DNA of 64,000 bases from Yamagishiella unicocca (GCA_003116995.1 BDSL01000177.1:49629-113628), one strand, 5' to 3'; positions 40,344 through 52,892 are shown, counted from the first letter of the stretch. A program made the numbers and translations. Notes: generated by a model not told the origin, from the sequence alone.

Positions 40344-42252
40344 TAGGCGGTAACCGAATCTGGTGGTACCCCTGTGTCAGGTCGAGGGAACTAAACACTT
40401 TCGCTCCGCGCAGTCGATCGAGTAAATCGTCTATCCGTGGTAACGGGTAACGGTTTTTAATCGTAACGTTATTGACAGCACGGTAATCAACGCACATCCG
40501 AAGCGTACCGTCCTTCTTTTTAACGAATAGGACCGGAGCACCGAACGGCGAACATGACGGTTCGATAAAGCCTTTTGCCAACAGGTCCGTAATTTGCCGT
40601 TGCATCTCCTCTTGTTCGGGCAGCGAATATCGAAACATACGCTGTGCCGGAGGACGAGCACCCGGTTCTAACGGTACAACTGAAGGCAGGCCCCTATCAG
40701 GTGGTAACTTTGCGGGCAACTGATCCGGAAATAGGTGTTCCTTTTCCAGCAACAACGCCCTTAACCGCAGATCCGCAGGCGTATCGCCGCGCACGGCTTC
40801 ACGTACCTTACGTGCGAATGCGGTTTCAATGACAGGCGGCGGCGCCTCGCCTCCCCCCGGTTCCGAAGGCACCTCCAGAGCTGAGACCTCGGTAACCATG
40901 CAAAGGAAAGCCACATCGCCGTCTTCATACGCCTGAATCAGCGAACATTGAGCAGGATCATAAGGGGTTGGTGGAGGCTGCGGCACAGGCTCAAAAGGAC
41001 CATTACGCAACACAGGCCGTCGCGGCAAGCGCGTAAGGCGAGCGACACGATGGTACAAGTCAAGCACAGCACCCGTAGCCTGCACCCAAGGATCCCCAAG
41101 GATAAGATCAAAATTGGGCGCAAGATCAACCACAGCGCACTGCAAGCGTGCCTTATAACCTTGCAGGCGAACATGAACTGTGGCAAATCCTGTCAATGGT
41201 ACATGCTGACCATTACCCATAGCGAGGTGGGGAACAACAGTCGACGCATCAGGCGGTTGTATGTGCAACCCTACACGGCGAGCAAAACCCGTGCTTAGCA
41301 GATGAGCCGGCTGGCAACCCGTGTCGATGAGAATGGTCGCCTCCTTGTGGCACACAGCTCCTGCAAACTGCATGACCAAGCTGGGAGAAACAGTGAACGG
41401 AACAGGCATGGCAGCGCAAACAGCAGCATCCTGATGCTGTACGGGAGGGTCATACCAAAACTCCATACCGTACGGCACCCCGTTCACACGTGTTGGAGCA
41501 CTACCTTTCACCTTAGCAGCAGTGAACAAGTGATACCCTGCATGAAACTCGTGCAGCTTTTGCATGCCCACAAGCAACGGTCGCCACCGCGCGTGAACCC
41601 ACTTGGGCAACAGAAAGCCGCCTGAAGTGGTAGCCGGTGCGAACGTTTTGCAACGCAGGTAGTGACGCAGGAACTCCTCAATGCGAGCCCGTGGTGGGTG
41701 CATCCAAACATGATGCCCTGCGCAACTATCATGCAAGAAGCTAGTGGTAGGCGAGCTAAACTTCGGACACATAGCATTGGACCCGTCATCGGATGCGCAT
41801 GCGTCCCAAGTGAAATGCCGACCTGTTAACCGCTGCAATTGCTGGAACTCAGGCTTGCGAATGGTATGCTCGGGCGGTACGGGAACAGCTGCGACTGGCA
41901 TAGAACTGTTCGTCTTAGCGTTACACGTGCGCCCTGCTGGCGCCTCCAACGCACGAGCAGTCGTAGCCGAGTCCAGGTTTTGTCGTACACGCTGTACATC
42001 CTTCTTAGTCGCAACCTCGTCTCGCAACGGTTGATCCGAACTAACGGTCAAAACAGGTGCATTCCTTGCTCCCTCCGTACATATGCGCCCAGAAGTCACG
42101 CGTCCAGACGCCGACTCTTTTGGCAGCAAAACATCAGCATCGCCTTGCACAGCCTCAGAAGCTGCCGCAAACGAGCTTGAAACACATAAGCCCCGCGTAC
42201 ACGGCATAGTCCCGTCATCGCCGTGGGGTGGGTCCAAACCCATGCAAGGCAC
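40195..42252 (-). CDS. pol: Pol of LTR element 2, part 1: protease and RT (N-half)
   Basis: It opens right after the gag TGA. A protease motif [14 protein letters not shown] is followed by RT with [16 protein letters not shown] and [13 protein letters not shown] (motif A Asp). After FGHYQYKV the frame diverges into unrelated residues; the true continuation lies in the other frame (part 2, overlap 40195-40343). A small indel near 40290 is the simplest cause, either a mutation or a sequencing error. Confidence 0.9.
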   Translation of the reverse strand: MPCMGLDPPHGDDGTMPCTRGLCVSSSFAAASEAVQGDADVLLPKESASGRVTSGRICTEGARNAPVLTVSSDQPLRDEVATKKDVQRVRQNLDSATTARALEAPAGRTCNAKTNSSMPVAAVPVPPEHTIRKPEFQQLQRLTGRHFTWDACASDDGSNAMCPKFSSPTTSFLHDSCAGHHVWMHPPRARIEEFLRHYLRCKTFAPATTSGGFLLPKWVHARWRPLLVGMQKLHEFHAGYHLFTAAKVKGSAPTRVNGVPYGMEFWYDPPVQHQDAAVCAAMPVPFTVSPSLVMQFAGAVCHKEATILIDTGCQPAHLLSTGFARRVGLHIQPPDASTVVPHLAMGNGQHVPLTGFATVHVRLQGYKARLQCAVVDLAPNFDLILGDPWVQATGAVLDLYHRVARLTRLPRRPVLRNGPFEPVPQPPPTPYDPAQCSLIQAYEDGDVAFLCMVTEVSALEVPSEPGGGEAPPPVIETAFARKVREAVRGDTPADLRLRALLLEKEHLFPDQLPAKLPPDRGLPSVVPLEPGARPPAQRMFRYSLPEQEEMQRQITDLLAKGFIEPSCSPFGAPVLFVKKKDGTLRMCVDYRAVNNVTIKNRYPLPRIDDLLDRLRGAKVFSSLDLTQGYHQIRLPPSDIERTAFRTPFGHYQYKVAVWVNERTSCLPVCDECGFARLAVRRRIFG

Positions 42253-42258
42253 CTCACG

Positions 42259-42261
42259 TCA
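42259..42261 (-). promoter_or_regulatory. In-frame opal codon between gag and pol (element 2)
   Basis: TGA CGT GAG GTG; the frame is open on both sides. TGA followed by C is a known leaky stop context in eukaryotes. Readthrough is inferred. Confidence 0.6.
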
Positions 42262-43428
42262 GGGCTTCTGACGCTCGTAGAAAAAGAACTCTCCGCGCGC
42301 AAACTTGCCATCAGCCTGCGAGCAGTCTTGCGCAAAATGCCGATCCGACTCGCAAAGCAGGCACAGCTTACGCTCCTTCAAGGCCTCGATCTCGGCCCCG
42401 GTACGCCCCTTAATCCAAATGGTCTTGGCGGCGGCCGTAGGACGACGAAATCGTGCACTGAGGGGGATACGCTCTGGCATGCCTGACCCTTTCGGCTTCT
42501 TGGCGGGGTGTTGCAAGCTCCCACCAGAGGGCCGTTCACGACCGACAGAAACAGAGCGTCCCGAACCGGAGCCACTAGCACCCGATCCCGATGCACCACC
42601 CTTCGCCCCTCCCGCAGCGAGCGTCTTCACCTCTGCTGCGAAGTTCTTGAGGTGTGCTAGGAACGCCTTCAGGTCCGTCCACTCCTCCTTGTCCGTGGAG
42701 CGGTCGTACATGAAGCGGTCCTTCAAAGCGTCCGGCGCAAGGTCCACGAGCAGATAGACGAAAAGAGCGTCAGGTGTCTTGGCCGGAAGCTCGCGCTTCA
42801 AGTCAGTGACCAACTGAACCGCCTCGTCCACTGTCCGGAACGGCTTCGCCGACTTGAGCCGGCGGATGCCGTTATAGACCGATGCACCCTCGGCCGTCGT
42901 AATATAAGCCTTGAACCAATCCTTGAGCCACGACATGTTGGGAATGACCGGTGGGTCCAGCGCCGCAACCGCCTCCCTCAAATCAATAACAGTCTGTGGC
43001 GGGGAAAACTGTAGGAAAAGCCAGCGAGTTGCTACCGTCTCATTGGTGGCATATCCACCGACAGTCAGCACATCGTCCAGCTCATCTAACGTAAAGTCGA
43101 TATACGAACGTGTCGGAAGCCCAGCCTTGCGCGCGCCCTCTGCATTCATGAGGCGACGCTTATCCTGTGCTGGCGCATCCGGCAACCTTGATCGACTTGA
43201 CGGGCCTGCGCGGTTCTCGGGAGCCTCGCGCATGACAACGTCATCGCCGTCGCGCGCAGACTCACGCCCCGTGCGCCCAGCAGCACCTGCGTCGGCACTG
43301 GGCCCCTTGGCCGCGCTTGGACCGGGACCTTGTTGCTGCCCAGCTGCAGGCGGGTCCTCATCAATAAGATCCAAGTCGCCGAGATCCTCAGCAGTCGCCG
43401 CAAGCTGCTCTGCTACATTGTCCGACAT
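42259..43428 (-). CDS. gag: Gag of LTR element 2
   Basis: 389 residues from the ATG at 43428 (MSDNVAEQLAATAEDLGDLD). An acidic N-terminus leads into a capsid-like central region (TRWLFLQFSPPQTVIDLREAV..., PDALFVYLLVDLAPDALKD), then a Ser/Gly-rich basic stretch and a CCHC knuckle, CLLCESDRHFAQDC (residues about 356-369). It ends in TGA in the same frame as pol. Confidence 0.85.
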   Translation of the reverse strand: MSDNVAEQLAATAEDLGDLDLIDEDPPAAGQQQGPGPSAAKGPSADAGAAGRTGRESARDGDDVVMREAPENRAGPSSRSRLPDAPAQDKRRLMNAEGARKAGLPTRSYIDFTLDELDDVLTVGGYATNETVATRWLFLQFSPPQTVIDLREAVAALDPPVIPNMSWLKDWFKAYITTAEGASVYNGIRRLKSAKPFRTVDEAVQLVTDLKRELPAKTPDALFVYLLVDLAPDALKDRFMYDRSTDKEEWTDLKAFLAHLKNFAAEVKTLAAGGAKGGASGSGASGSGSGRSVSVGRERPSGGSLQHPAKKPKGSGMPERIPLSARFRRPTAAAKTIWIKGRTGAEIEALKERKLCLLCESDRHFAQDCSQADGKFARGEFFFYERQKP

Positions 43429-43541
43429 CTTAGCGATTCACTAGAATCGGCAACCTAGGTGAAAACGAACCCTCGACTAGGAGGAGACTACAATGTCTCA
43501 AGCAGTGGGGTCCTCAACAAAGCCCAGAGATCAGGAAAATC

Positions 43542-43553
43542 GTCTCGATACCA
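43542..43553 (-). other. Primer-binding site of element 2
   Basis: TGGTATCGAGAC on the minus strand, 2 nt inside the 5' LTR; the same 12 bases as in element 1. Confidence 0.75.
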
Positions 43554-43555
43554 GC

Positions 43556-43737
43556 TGCAACGTACATGTCCACTTTTGGTGGCGTCTAAAGACACCGGTT
43601 CGCGGGCAAGCCCCAAACCTTAAGGGACATCCGCTGTACGGATGACATCATCGCGGGCATAAGCGTAACAGGCCGTTGCCTGCCTTAACCCCATAAGCAT
43701 CCATAGTCATGTATGTAACGGGCCCTTGCACGTTACA
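43556..43737 (-). repeat. 5' LTR of element 2
   Basis: 182 bp; unusually short for an LTR that must carry promoter and polyadenylation functions. Confidence 0.95.
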
Positions 43738-43742
43738 GAGTG
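43738..43742. repeat. Target-site duplication of LTR element 2 (right)
   Basis: gagtg, matching 37316-37320. Confidence 0.9.
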
Positions 43743-43930
43743 ACGGTGGGCAAGGTTTCCCAGTTCCAGCTTCCAGGAACTACGCGTCTCAATTGCACCA
43801 TAGTAATTTTGGTAATCAAATATTTTTGTTTGGAATAATTTACGACCGTTAGGGTAACGGTCTCAAGGGGTCTCACCTCCTTAGATTATCACAGCACTGT
43901 CTTTCCAAGTAGCACAAAGCCCATCGCACC
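43743..43930 (+). promoter_or_regulatory. Probable promoter/5' region of the MEDW gene
   Basis: About 190 bp shared, with small changes, with the regions before 1807 and 29849 (words such as ggaataatttacgaccg and agattatca). No TATA or Inr element can be assigned. LTR element 2 inserted immediately upstream. Confidence 0.4.
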
Positions 43931-46900
43931 ATGGAGGACTGGTCGGACAGGCTGCTAAGGCTAGAGCTGCCCGACGAAGACAAGGCGCGAGTTCGAGTAC
44001 TGCTCCTGGAAAAGCAGTCGTCCGACAGGCCGCTGTACTTCGCTGGCAACGATAAGCAGGCATTGGAGACCTTGAAGCAGCTGCTGCAGCTGCATGGTGA
44101 GGCCGGGACTACCAGATTCAACGCGACCTACGAGCGTTGCATTTAGGCCTCAATGCGCAGCAGCTGCCGGCCCTATCGCTTACAGTTGTGGCTGTACGTG
44201 AGCTCACGTGCGGACAAGTGGTCCCCTGCAGCTTGTGCCTGCCTTTGAATGGGGAACTGCGTTAGCAGGATCGGCAGGATCCGCAAGGAGCACGTGCCCC
44301 TGCGGGCGGGTGCGCTGGCGGCTGCGGAGGCTGAGCTGGTGCGGCCGCACGACGTTCTGCCCAGCGGGCCGGGCGCCGCCATCCTCGCCTTCCTCAAGGC
44401 AGTGGAGGTGCCGGTGCTGGTGCTGTGGGGTGGGTCGCGGGCGCTTGGCAGGTCTCATGTTCGATTTATGTGCTGTAGCACGAGTGAATCGGTGCGCACG
44501 ACACAGACATCCCATACTGCTGCCTTGGGCCCACTTTTTTACCATGGCATGACACATAAGAATGAACCGCATGGGCCTCCCACTGCCTTAGCCTCGAAAT
44601 TGGTTTTGTTTGGTGTTGAGGTCGCTCGTTAACACATCCCTTGAGCTCCTTGTCGCCGTGCCGTGGTGTAAGATTCCCGTTGGCTTGCAATATGGGTGCC
44701 TGGTGTGCTGCCTGACGTGCTGCCATACACTCCTTTGCCAACCGCCGCGTCCGACATGTGTCACCCGCGTCTACTGGTGTGCGTGCATGCCTAATTGGTG
44801 CGGGCTGCGCGCACCCGCCGTCTGGGGCTGCGTGCCCGTCTCCCCGGGGTGGTGTAGCAATGTACGGGAGCTCCCCGGAGCCCTGCCACGCCCCAGCCTG
44901 CACCACACCCGCTCCACATGTCCCGCGCGCGTCCCAGTACTCCCTCCGGTCCCCATAGCCTTCTCTCTTCTTACTTCACGGGCGCTTGCATATTCCTAAT
45001 CGTTGTTGCTGTCGTCTTCTTTTGCGCTGCGCTGAACGCGCCCGGGGTGTAGACCGGTCATAACGCGACGCTAGCGTTTGCCATGCGCGCGCACGCCCGA
45101 CGGTTTCTATACACTGCGTACGCCACACTTAGATACGCGGACGCGGATATGCGCGCACGATACGACAAGACATACGCTTAGCTTGCTGTAGCTTGGGCGC
45201 TGTGTACACGTACACAGCGCCTGGGGCGGTATGTTGCCGGAGCCGCTGGATGCTACGACACCACCGGTCATCGGTACAGGGTCCCAACGTGCTGTTCCCG
45301 CTGTCGCATCACTAAGACCATTGACCCCGCCACCTCCCATCCCCAGGGTCTCTGGTTTTTTGCTTGGATTTAACGAACTCTCCCTCCCTGCGCGTGCTGT
45401 ACCGTGATGTCCCATGCATGTATCAATGCCCGCTCGGCCTTCGCCCTCTATTTTGCTTTCATAGGCGCACGCCGCATGCTCCCATATCCTGCTACTGTGT
45501 TTTTCGTCTGCTGTTGCCGCCGCGGCTGACCGCGTTCAATTGCTGTGAATTTGTGCCGCTGTGCCCCGCATGTCTCCATCGGTCGCGACGGCGTGGCGGA
45601 TGCGCGCTGGGCACCCAGGTGAGATGTCAGCCAGCCTGTCAGTCAAAGTCTTAGCTGCACGCGTTCGCGAGGTTACGCGGTCGAGTCCTTTTTGCGCTTG
45701 TTAAGCTGGCTCTTTAGTCAACGGGTATGATCAGCACGATTTTTCAGAGAGCTGCTCTGGAGCTGTTGGCCGCTCGGCGGCCGGGCCATCACTCGGTAAC
45801 GCGTTCCTGTTCCTGCTGTACCGTTCCTCTGACTTCTTCGGCTACTGAACCCAACAACCCCCGCTCCCCTCTGCCCGCCGCATCATCACTTCCACCCAAC
45901 TAATGCATGGACCCCCCCCCCGCCCTCTTCCTGTGCTTCTGTGTCGCAACGTCTGTCTACCTCTCCCTCGTCATTAATTGGCACTTCCTCCCCAACACCT
46001 ACTTCATCTAACATAGTATGCATGGCACCCCCCCACACACACACACACACACCGCGTTCGTGCAGACGAGGTGCAGAGCCTGTTCCTGCCGACCATCGGC
46101 GGAAAGCTGGACGCCGCCGGGGCCGAGTACGTGCGAGACGTGTTCATGAAGCAGCTGCTGGTGTACGGCCCCCCCACCGTGCTGTGGTGCCTGACCGGCA
46201 GCTCCATGGTGCAGACCTGGGTCAGCCTGGCCACGATGCCGCCCAACGGCTACGCGATCATCGCCACCGCCTTCAACGCTGCCCTGCCGGCGACCTACAG
46301 CGCCGCTCACATGCAGTGGGCGTGGCAGCGGCTGGAGCAGCAGTACGGCGGGCCTGCTGGTGCGCCGCCGCTGGACCCAAAGCTGATGGAGCTGTGCCCG
46401 CGGTCCGTGGCGCTGCTGACCGCCCTGGTGCGCGCCCAGGGCGACTACGGGCGCCCAAGCGATGTGGCGGCCTTCGTGAGCAGCTTCATGCGGTCCAAGC
46501 TCATCGAGGAGGTCCGTGCATGCCTGCGTGCGCGTGTGTGTATGTATATTTGTGCTCGTTGTGCAACACCAAAATGTTTTTTGTTGCATCAAGTGATTAA
46601 ATGCATGCATTACCAGGTCCAATCCCAGATGCATGTCGCTCTGCCCGCCCAGCCCCTATCCACCCATCCACCCTGCATACTCTACTGCTGCCCTCCCTGA
46701 CCAGTCGCGCCGGGAGTGGCAGCTTGGCATGGAGGCCATGCCGGTGTCGCAGCGGCTCGCAGTCCTGGACCTGGCGTTTCCGAACGTGGGCGCGCATATC
46801 GACACGGAGCTGCACCCCGGCCTGCAGCGCTTCCTGGTGCCGCACCTGGACAAGAAGGCGGACGGCCGATACTTCCTCCGCGACTCACACCAGCGTCAGA

Positions 46901-49266
46901 TCGTGCGGGTGAGGCAGAAGGCGCGTGAATGTATACCAAGCTTATCTCATATACACTTAAGCGTCAGCAGTACCCTGCTCGGTTTTGACTCCAAGAACTC
47001 CGCGACATCTGGCACGGTGGCCCCAGCTCTACATGCTCCAGCGTAAAGCCGGCCTTGACTTGGGTGGGCGTATCACCGATCACTTTAACACCTGCTCTTG
47101 CTCCGGGGTTCACGTGACGGCGGGAGCTCCTGGGAGCCCCGTTCCGCCCCTAGTCATCCCGCCTACCGGCCATGTCGCGCCCATGCACTTTGTCTACCCA
47201 CACTGTGCCTTCGTAACTTGTTGTCCGTACTTCGCTTTCGTCAGCACACGTTTTCGTTTCTACTCTACATACGGATCACCTTAGTCAATGAGAGGTTAGG
47301 CAGCCAAACGATATGAACCGGGGGCGTCTTCTTCACGCTGGAGCCGACTACGTCTTCTCTGGTCATTGGTATGGTACCTACCTCGCATCATCTTCTCTAC
47401 ATCGCCTTCGTCTATACTTGGTCATGCATGGTACCCCCTGTATACTCCGGGATGTAATGCTGCATGGCAACCCCTTATCTTGCGCCCCCCGCGCGTGCTA
47501 CGTCATGCCCTGCTACACCCAGTTGATGTTCAACAAGGACGGCACGCTGCGTTACAGCTGGAGCGAGCTGGGCTCCGGCGCTTCCCTGACGCAGCTGGAC
47601 GCCGCCTGGAACCTGTTCTACCTGGGCGAGGCCGCCGACTACGTGCTCGGGCCCAAGGCAAGCCGCCGGTGGCAACACGAGGAGCGGCCGGATGGCATGG
47701 ACGACTTCCGGGCCAAGCTACAGGTCGGCAAGCGCTGCGCAGGGCATAGGGCTTGAGCTCAGATTATGCTTCAGGTATTACCGTACTAGCATAAGCGGCT
47801 CGTGTAGATATGTAAAGCATCAGTGCAGATGGAGCCTGCATGTGCGAATGGTGTTTTGTCGCCCCTTGTCCATTGCCGCAATCCTTGGCTTATGCTACTC
47901 GCAGGCCATCGCCAAGGACGTTGCCGACAAGCTCTCAGTGGCAACGGCGGCAGAACGCGCGCAGCAGGCGCAGCAGCAGGCAGCAAGCGCGGACGCCCTG
48001 CGCCAGGTGAGAGGCTTTGGTGAGTGTAGTTGGTCTCCCTAGCCATCGACCAGAATGCGTCGAGAGGGCCATTGCACACTGCATGCTTGCGGTGGTGCTC
48101 GGGAGATGGACCCAACCTTGTGGGCGTTTTGCCGTGCCTTTAAACCTCTAGCCTGCGCTTGCCCGCGCGCGCGCCGTTTGACCGTCGTTCACTCTTGATT
48201 AGCCTAGGTGTCCTCATCTTACTTTAACGCCCTTCTTCCGCTGAGCTTTTTATACCGGTGCATACTTCCGGTCCTCCACCACCCAACAGCAGCAGCCAGG
48301 TGGCGGCGGTGCGGCGCAGGGCTCCCAGGAGCTGTGGGAACGGCAGCCCTGGTTCCAGGCCGTGCTGACCTCAAAGTGGAACGACCGCGACCGCGAGGCG
48401 TACATGAAGAACAGGGAGGCGCGGCCCACGGACCTGGACATGCTGGTCTTCTACCTGCGGTAGGTGGGTGGGTGGCTGCTACATGCTTCCGCTGCTGTCC
48501 GTTCTGCTGTATCTGCTGCTCACGTGATGTAGTTGCCGGCGGTTGGTGCATGTCTTGCGCCCGGCGGGACGGTCGGGGGCCATTGCTCCATGACAACTCA
48601 AGCACCGACGTGCCAGGGCGGACGGCGGTGTCTCTTCGCTCCACGCCGCCCCTGACTTCTCCCTCGAATACCCTCTGCTGCCGTGCATATTTGCGGGTGT
48701 GTACACACGTTCGCAGGCTGAGCCGCAACGTGCTGGTACACACAAAACCGTGGGACCGGGACGCCGGCGACATATTGGATGTACGCGTAATCAAGGCGCT
48801 GCCCGCCGTGCTGGGCCAGCCCCTCTTCGCCTTCAACGACGCAATGGTGGAGGCGCTGCAGCTGCTGTCGCGCCGCACCGTGGAGGCGGCCGCGGCGGCG
48901 TTTGAGGCGGAGCTGCCGGGAGGCGGCGGAGGCACCGGCAGCATTGAGGGCTCGCCCGATGGCGGCAGCGACAGCGCTGGCGGTCGGGGCCGCGCCGCAA
49001 AGGCGATGCCTGTCCAAGGCGCGCCTTCGTGCCCGGGACCAGCGGCGGCACAGCGTCCGCAGCTGACGTATCCCATCACCGGCAGTCGCAGTGGGTGGGT
49101 CAACGGCCAGCCGCGGGCACCCACAATCGCGCCGCGCATGCGCATGCGGCTTCCGCTCTTTGCATCAGCTGCCGCACCCGCGGCGGTGGTGGGGCCCCGG
49201 CTGCGCTGCTGGTGGTGGGGCGTGTGCGTGCTGACCGCTGCCACTGCTGCTGGGCGCCGATCATGA
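43931..49266 (+). CDS. MEDW module joined to a 5'-truncated NTPase (copy B)
   Basis: Exon 1 (43931-44096, MEDWSDRLLRLELPDED... to LKQLLQLH, phase-1 donor) has the full frame, without the one-base loss seen in the other two copies. At about 44278 the sequence switches inside the third NTPase exon (RKEHVPLRAG). The two Walker A exons and that exon's acceptor are lost. Remaining NTPase exons by position: 46066-46511, 46705-46908, 47523-47723, 47905-48006, 48290-48459, 48717-49266. Exon 1 could splice in frame to 46066, since the donor leaves G and the exon starts AC GAG, recreating the Walker B Asp. The product would lack the P-loop: either a pseudogene or an ATP-binding-defective paralogue. TGTAA at about 49352. 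Confidence 0.55.
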
Positions 49267-50758
49267 CCTGCTGTGCGCCGCCGTCAGTGGCAGTTAGCAC
49301 GGGGCTCAACGGCTCCGAAGGGGCCCGGTAGTTATGGAGGAGTAGGAGTTGTGTAAAGGAGAGTTATCTGAAGCTTCTGGAAGGCTTCGAGCGAACTAAT
49401 GGCAGTGAACCAGTGACATGTGCAGCTCACGTTCGCTGTGCAGGCAAGCTTGCTGTGTTCGATGTATCCGCCGGTGTGCGGTAGTTACCCTTCGCATGGC
49501 ATCTATCAGGCACCAGCATGCAAACCAGTAGAATGGGCGGCGGACATGCACTGCTGAACATCGAGGAACCAGCAACTTCAACTCCTTTTGAAAGAGGGGG
49601 CTCAGTGGGGACCACGGTTTTAAACCTTGTCACGTACGGTGAAGGGATGCGTGGGTACTTGTCAGTGCGTGGTCTAAGCCTTCATCCGATTTCTGATACC
49701 CGATACCCGATGTGGTGGTCGCAGTGCAAATTTGCGAATGCCTCCAAAAGGAAGGGCTCGGTTAATGTGCGAGCTGATCAGCGGACGGTACTCGCTGCGT
49801 GTACGAATCTGGAAGACACATTCTCTGACCACAGACACACCTACACTAGTGTACGGCCGTTGGCCGTGTGCAACTTGTTCAGATGGCTTTGGAACCGGCG
49901 ATGCAACAATGCAAGCAATGTGACATTTTGACGATGCAACGATTCCCCAATACCCTAGACGTAAGCGTAATCCGTAACCAATATTTGATAGTTACTAAAC
50001 ATTGCCTAGAAGGATCAGTGCTGGCGAGCGGGATGCAAGTTTAAGTGTGTGCGGGCAAGGGCCGCCGCAGTAGGCCGCAGTGGGCCCGCCGATTGGTTCT
50101 GATGAGATGTGTGCCTGGCTCAGCAACGATTGCAACGATGTAATATGTATGTGAGAGGCGCGGTGTGAGCACGGGAGACCCGGCAGAGCCGGAAAGTGGA
50201 CCTAGCACGCCATGGGGTCGTGCGTGCTAGCTTGATGTTACAGGTTCGGGAAGTGTGGTTTCCCACAGCCCTGTAACGAGACTAAACGAGCCGCACAGGC
50301 CCTTCGTCTCGGGTTGTGCTGTTGTTACGTTCTTGCATCACACTTTCGCCATCTACAGTTGTATCCGAAAGCATTGACCGTCTAGTCCAGACTTCACCAA
50401 GATATTTTGCTAGTTTAGCCTGGTCCTCGTAAAGCATAATCCCTATGGGAGTACTTGCCCCGGTTACGGGCCGGTTGAGGGCCGGTTTTGCGGCCGGTAA
50501 CCGGGTCTAATCCAACCGGCACCAAACCGGGCGGTTGTCGACCAATCCGATAACCGCCCCTTCAACTCGTTCCATAAAACCGGTAACCGGGCAGGCCAGT
50601 TATCGGCCAGTTGGTCGTTCCGTAAAACCAATGTCCCGAGCATTTAAGTCTCTGTCAGGGTGACGCAACCGGTAGGAGGATTGCGGCCGTCGTACAATGT
50701 CCCGAGCATTTAAGTCTTCAGGTGGATCAGCTTCACCGATTCTTGTATACTCTGCCCT
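49267..50758. other. Spacer of copy B
   Basis: Same content as 22448-23939: TGTAA signal, hairpins near 50202-50276, CCGGTTA array 50460-50619, direct repeats R1 50630-50658 and R2 from 50696. Confidence 0.6.
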
Positions 50759-52574
50759 ATGCTGTCTCCTCGTCGCCCGCAGGCGGGTCCATCCGACGGA
50801 CCTTCTGGCTTGGCGGGCGTGCCTGCTGTGCAGCCCAACCCATCTGGACCGCCGGTAAGAAATCATGGGAGCAAGCTTTCCCTTGCGCTACATATGAGCC
50901 TAACACTGGCCGGCGGCGCTCTGCGCAGGCTTCTTTGCCCCTCGGTAGTATCGGGCTTGTCGGCGGGTATGGCCTACCTGCTGGCCCGATTTGGCCCTTC
51001 TCTCTGGCGGCTGTTTTTCCTCCTCTCTCTCTTCCTGTCCCAACCCATGGTCAGCTGCTACCGCTGCTTCCCGCTGGTTGCTGCGTCCCGCCTTCCTTGA
51101 CCGCTGCCGCCAACTCGTCGGATGGCGTTACCGCCGGGATCCCGACTGGCGCTGCCCCTCCTGGCCCTATGCTCTCGGTAGGGGCTATGGGCCGCGCTCG
51201 TGTCCCCATCAGACTCCATGTCCATGCACGGCCCTCGCTTAACCACTCCTGCGTGCGACTCTGTATGCCTTGCTCAGTTTCGGCTGGGTACCCTTTCTGT
51301 GATATGGCGTGTCTAAAACCCCGATCGCCGCACCTCTGCCGTTCTGGGTCCCTTCCGATGCTGCGTAGGTGGCACCCCTCCTGGGGGTCGCTGGCGGCCG
51401 TCTAGCCCGTGTGGAGGCCCGACTCCGCCCGGGTTTTTCAGCCCCTCGCGACGAACAGGAGGCGGTGTACCAGGAAGGGCTAGCGACCGTCAACCAGATG
51501 CTCCTGGGGGCACTGGCTTCCACCACCGTCGCCCGACAGGACGCCGCAAGCGTGGAGTTCCTGGGTTGGCTCTCTCGATGCGGTCGGGGGCGGACATGGG
51601 CGGACTGCACACCGGACGACGTGTTGGTCTTCATGGTGACCTGGTGGTTGCCACACCACCGTGCCCAGGGCGGCGGCCCTGTTGGGCCCGCCGCCGTGAA
51701 GTCCTGCCTGTCCGCCCTCAGTGGGTTCTTCCTCAGAGTCGGGCGCAGCAGCCGCTATGACGCTCCTACCGGTCTGGGCAACCCCTGTGATTCTATCTGG
51801 GTTGAGGACTTCCGCGCCTCCTACCAGCGTGCACGAGTGCTGGCCGGATACTCCGAAGTCTCCGCCGTGCCCATGACCCTTGCCAAGTACCGCGCGCTCG
51901 TGGCGTACCTGTGGGGCTTAATGGTGCAGGCCAGCCGCCCCCTGGAGCGGCTACTGCTGTTGAGGGATCACTTGTGCGTGCTGTTGCTGTGGCAAACGGC
52001 GGTGCAAGGGCACGACGTGGGCAAGCTCGGGCTTGGGGACTTCGTAGACCCTGCGCAACCTCACCGGCCGTACCCGGGTTTCCCGTTGCCGCCACCCTGG
52101 GAGTGGGGTCCCTCTCTGGCCCCCTCCCTGTGTTTCCGACAGCGAGGCACCAAGACTCATAAGCTGGCGCTTGCCCCGCTCGTGGAGCTGGTTCCCAACC
52201 CGGCGGAGCCAGCGTTCTGCATTCCGCGGAACCTGGCCTACTACCTGTGGTGCTGTGGCCAACCCGACGCCCCGGCGGGGAGCGCAGTCCGGGACCTGTT
52301 GTTTCGGCCTCTGGCCCCGGATCAACAGGGCTTCAAGGAGACCGCGCTACGCAGTGCGAGCCTGGCGGCCCGGCTCCGCCTGCACCTACAGGGTGCGGGG
52401 CTCTATGAGGGGGAAACCGTCCACAGTTTCCGCCGCGGCGCCTTGCAGGCCTCGGAGGCGTCGGGTGAAGGGGTTCCCGCCCTGCTGGCTTTGGGGCAGT
52501 TGCGGAGCGCCGCCACACTAGGCCGTTACTTGGATCCCCACCGCCACGAGCGGGACGTACGGCCCCGTCTGTGA
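50759..52574 (+). CDS. Crypton/DIRS-like tyrosine recombinase (copy B)
   Basis: Exons 50759-50854, 51055-51177 and 51369-52574, as in copy A. In the large exon the only amino-acid difference noticed is RLHLQG here versus RLQLQG in A and C (near 52384). HSFRRG, the GQLRSAATLGRY tyrosine box and the unusual AVQGHDVGKL are all present. Flanked on the right by R3 at 52864-52892, preceded by the fuller ggtaggaggattgcggcc repeat that copy A has lost. The open, undamaged frame suggests it was recently functional or recently copied. Confidence 0.65.
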
Positions 52575-52863
52575 GGGACCGTTGTGGGCAAGTGCTCCGC
52601 TGGCCTGTCCCTTCGTGCTTGGTGCTGATCCGCTAGGGCAGTTGGTTGGCCTTGTGATCGCGCGCAGTCGCTTCTCCGCCCAAACTACACATGGGGTGGT
52701 GGGTGGGTGAAGTTTTTTGGCGGACTCCCGGCGCCCCTAAAGGGCCGCCCCCTGGACTAACGGGGCTTTAAATTGCTGTCAGTTGTGAATGTGTGCTGAG
52801 CAGAGTATGGTCGCTTGCTAGTCCTGGGACTTTGGGAGGGTAGGAGGATTGCGGCCGTCATAC

Positions 52864-52892
52864 AATGTCCCGAGCATTTAAGTCTCTGTCAG
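52864..52892. repeat. Direct repeat R3, right of recombinase B
   Basis: Matches R1 at 50630-50658. Confidence 0.85.

Larger units (their letters stand above)
37321..43737 (-). mobile_element. LTR retrotransposon 2 (Ty3/gypsy, chromodomain type), 6.4 kb
   Basis: Two 182-bp LTRs (37321-37502, 43556-43737), identical by eye, begin TGCAACG and end CGTTACA, with TSD gagtg. Minus-strand order: 5' LTR, PBS, gag, in-frame TGA, pol with protease, RT, RNase H, integrase and chromodomain, PPT, 3' LTR. The RT is broken by a frameshift near 40290. Identical LTRs indicate a very recent insertion. Its target is the upstream region of an MEDW gene, and the paralogue near 29646 shows the unoccupied sequence. 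Confidence 0.95.
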
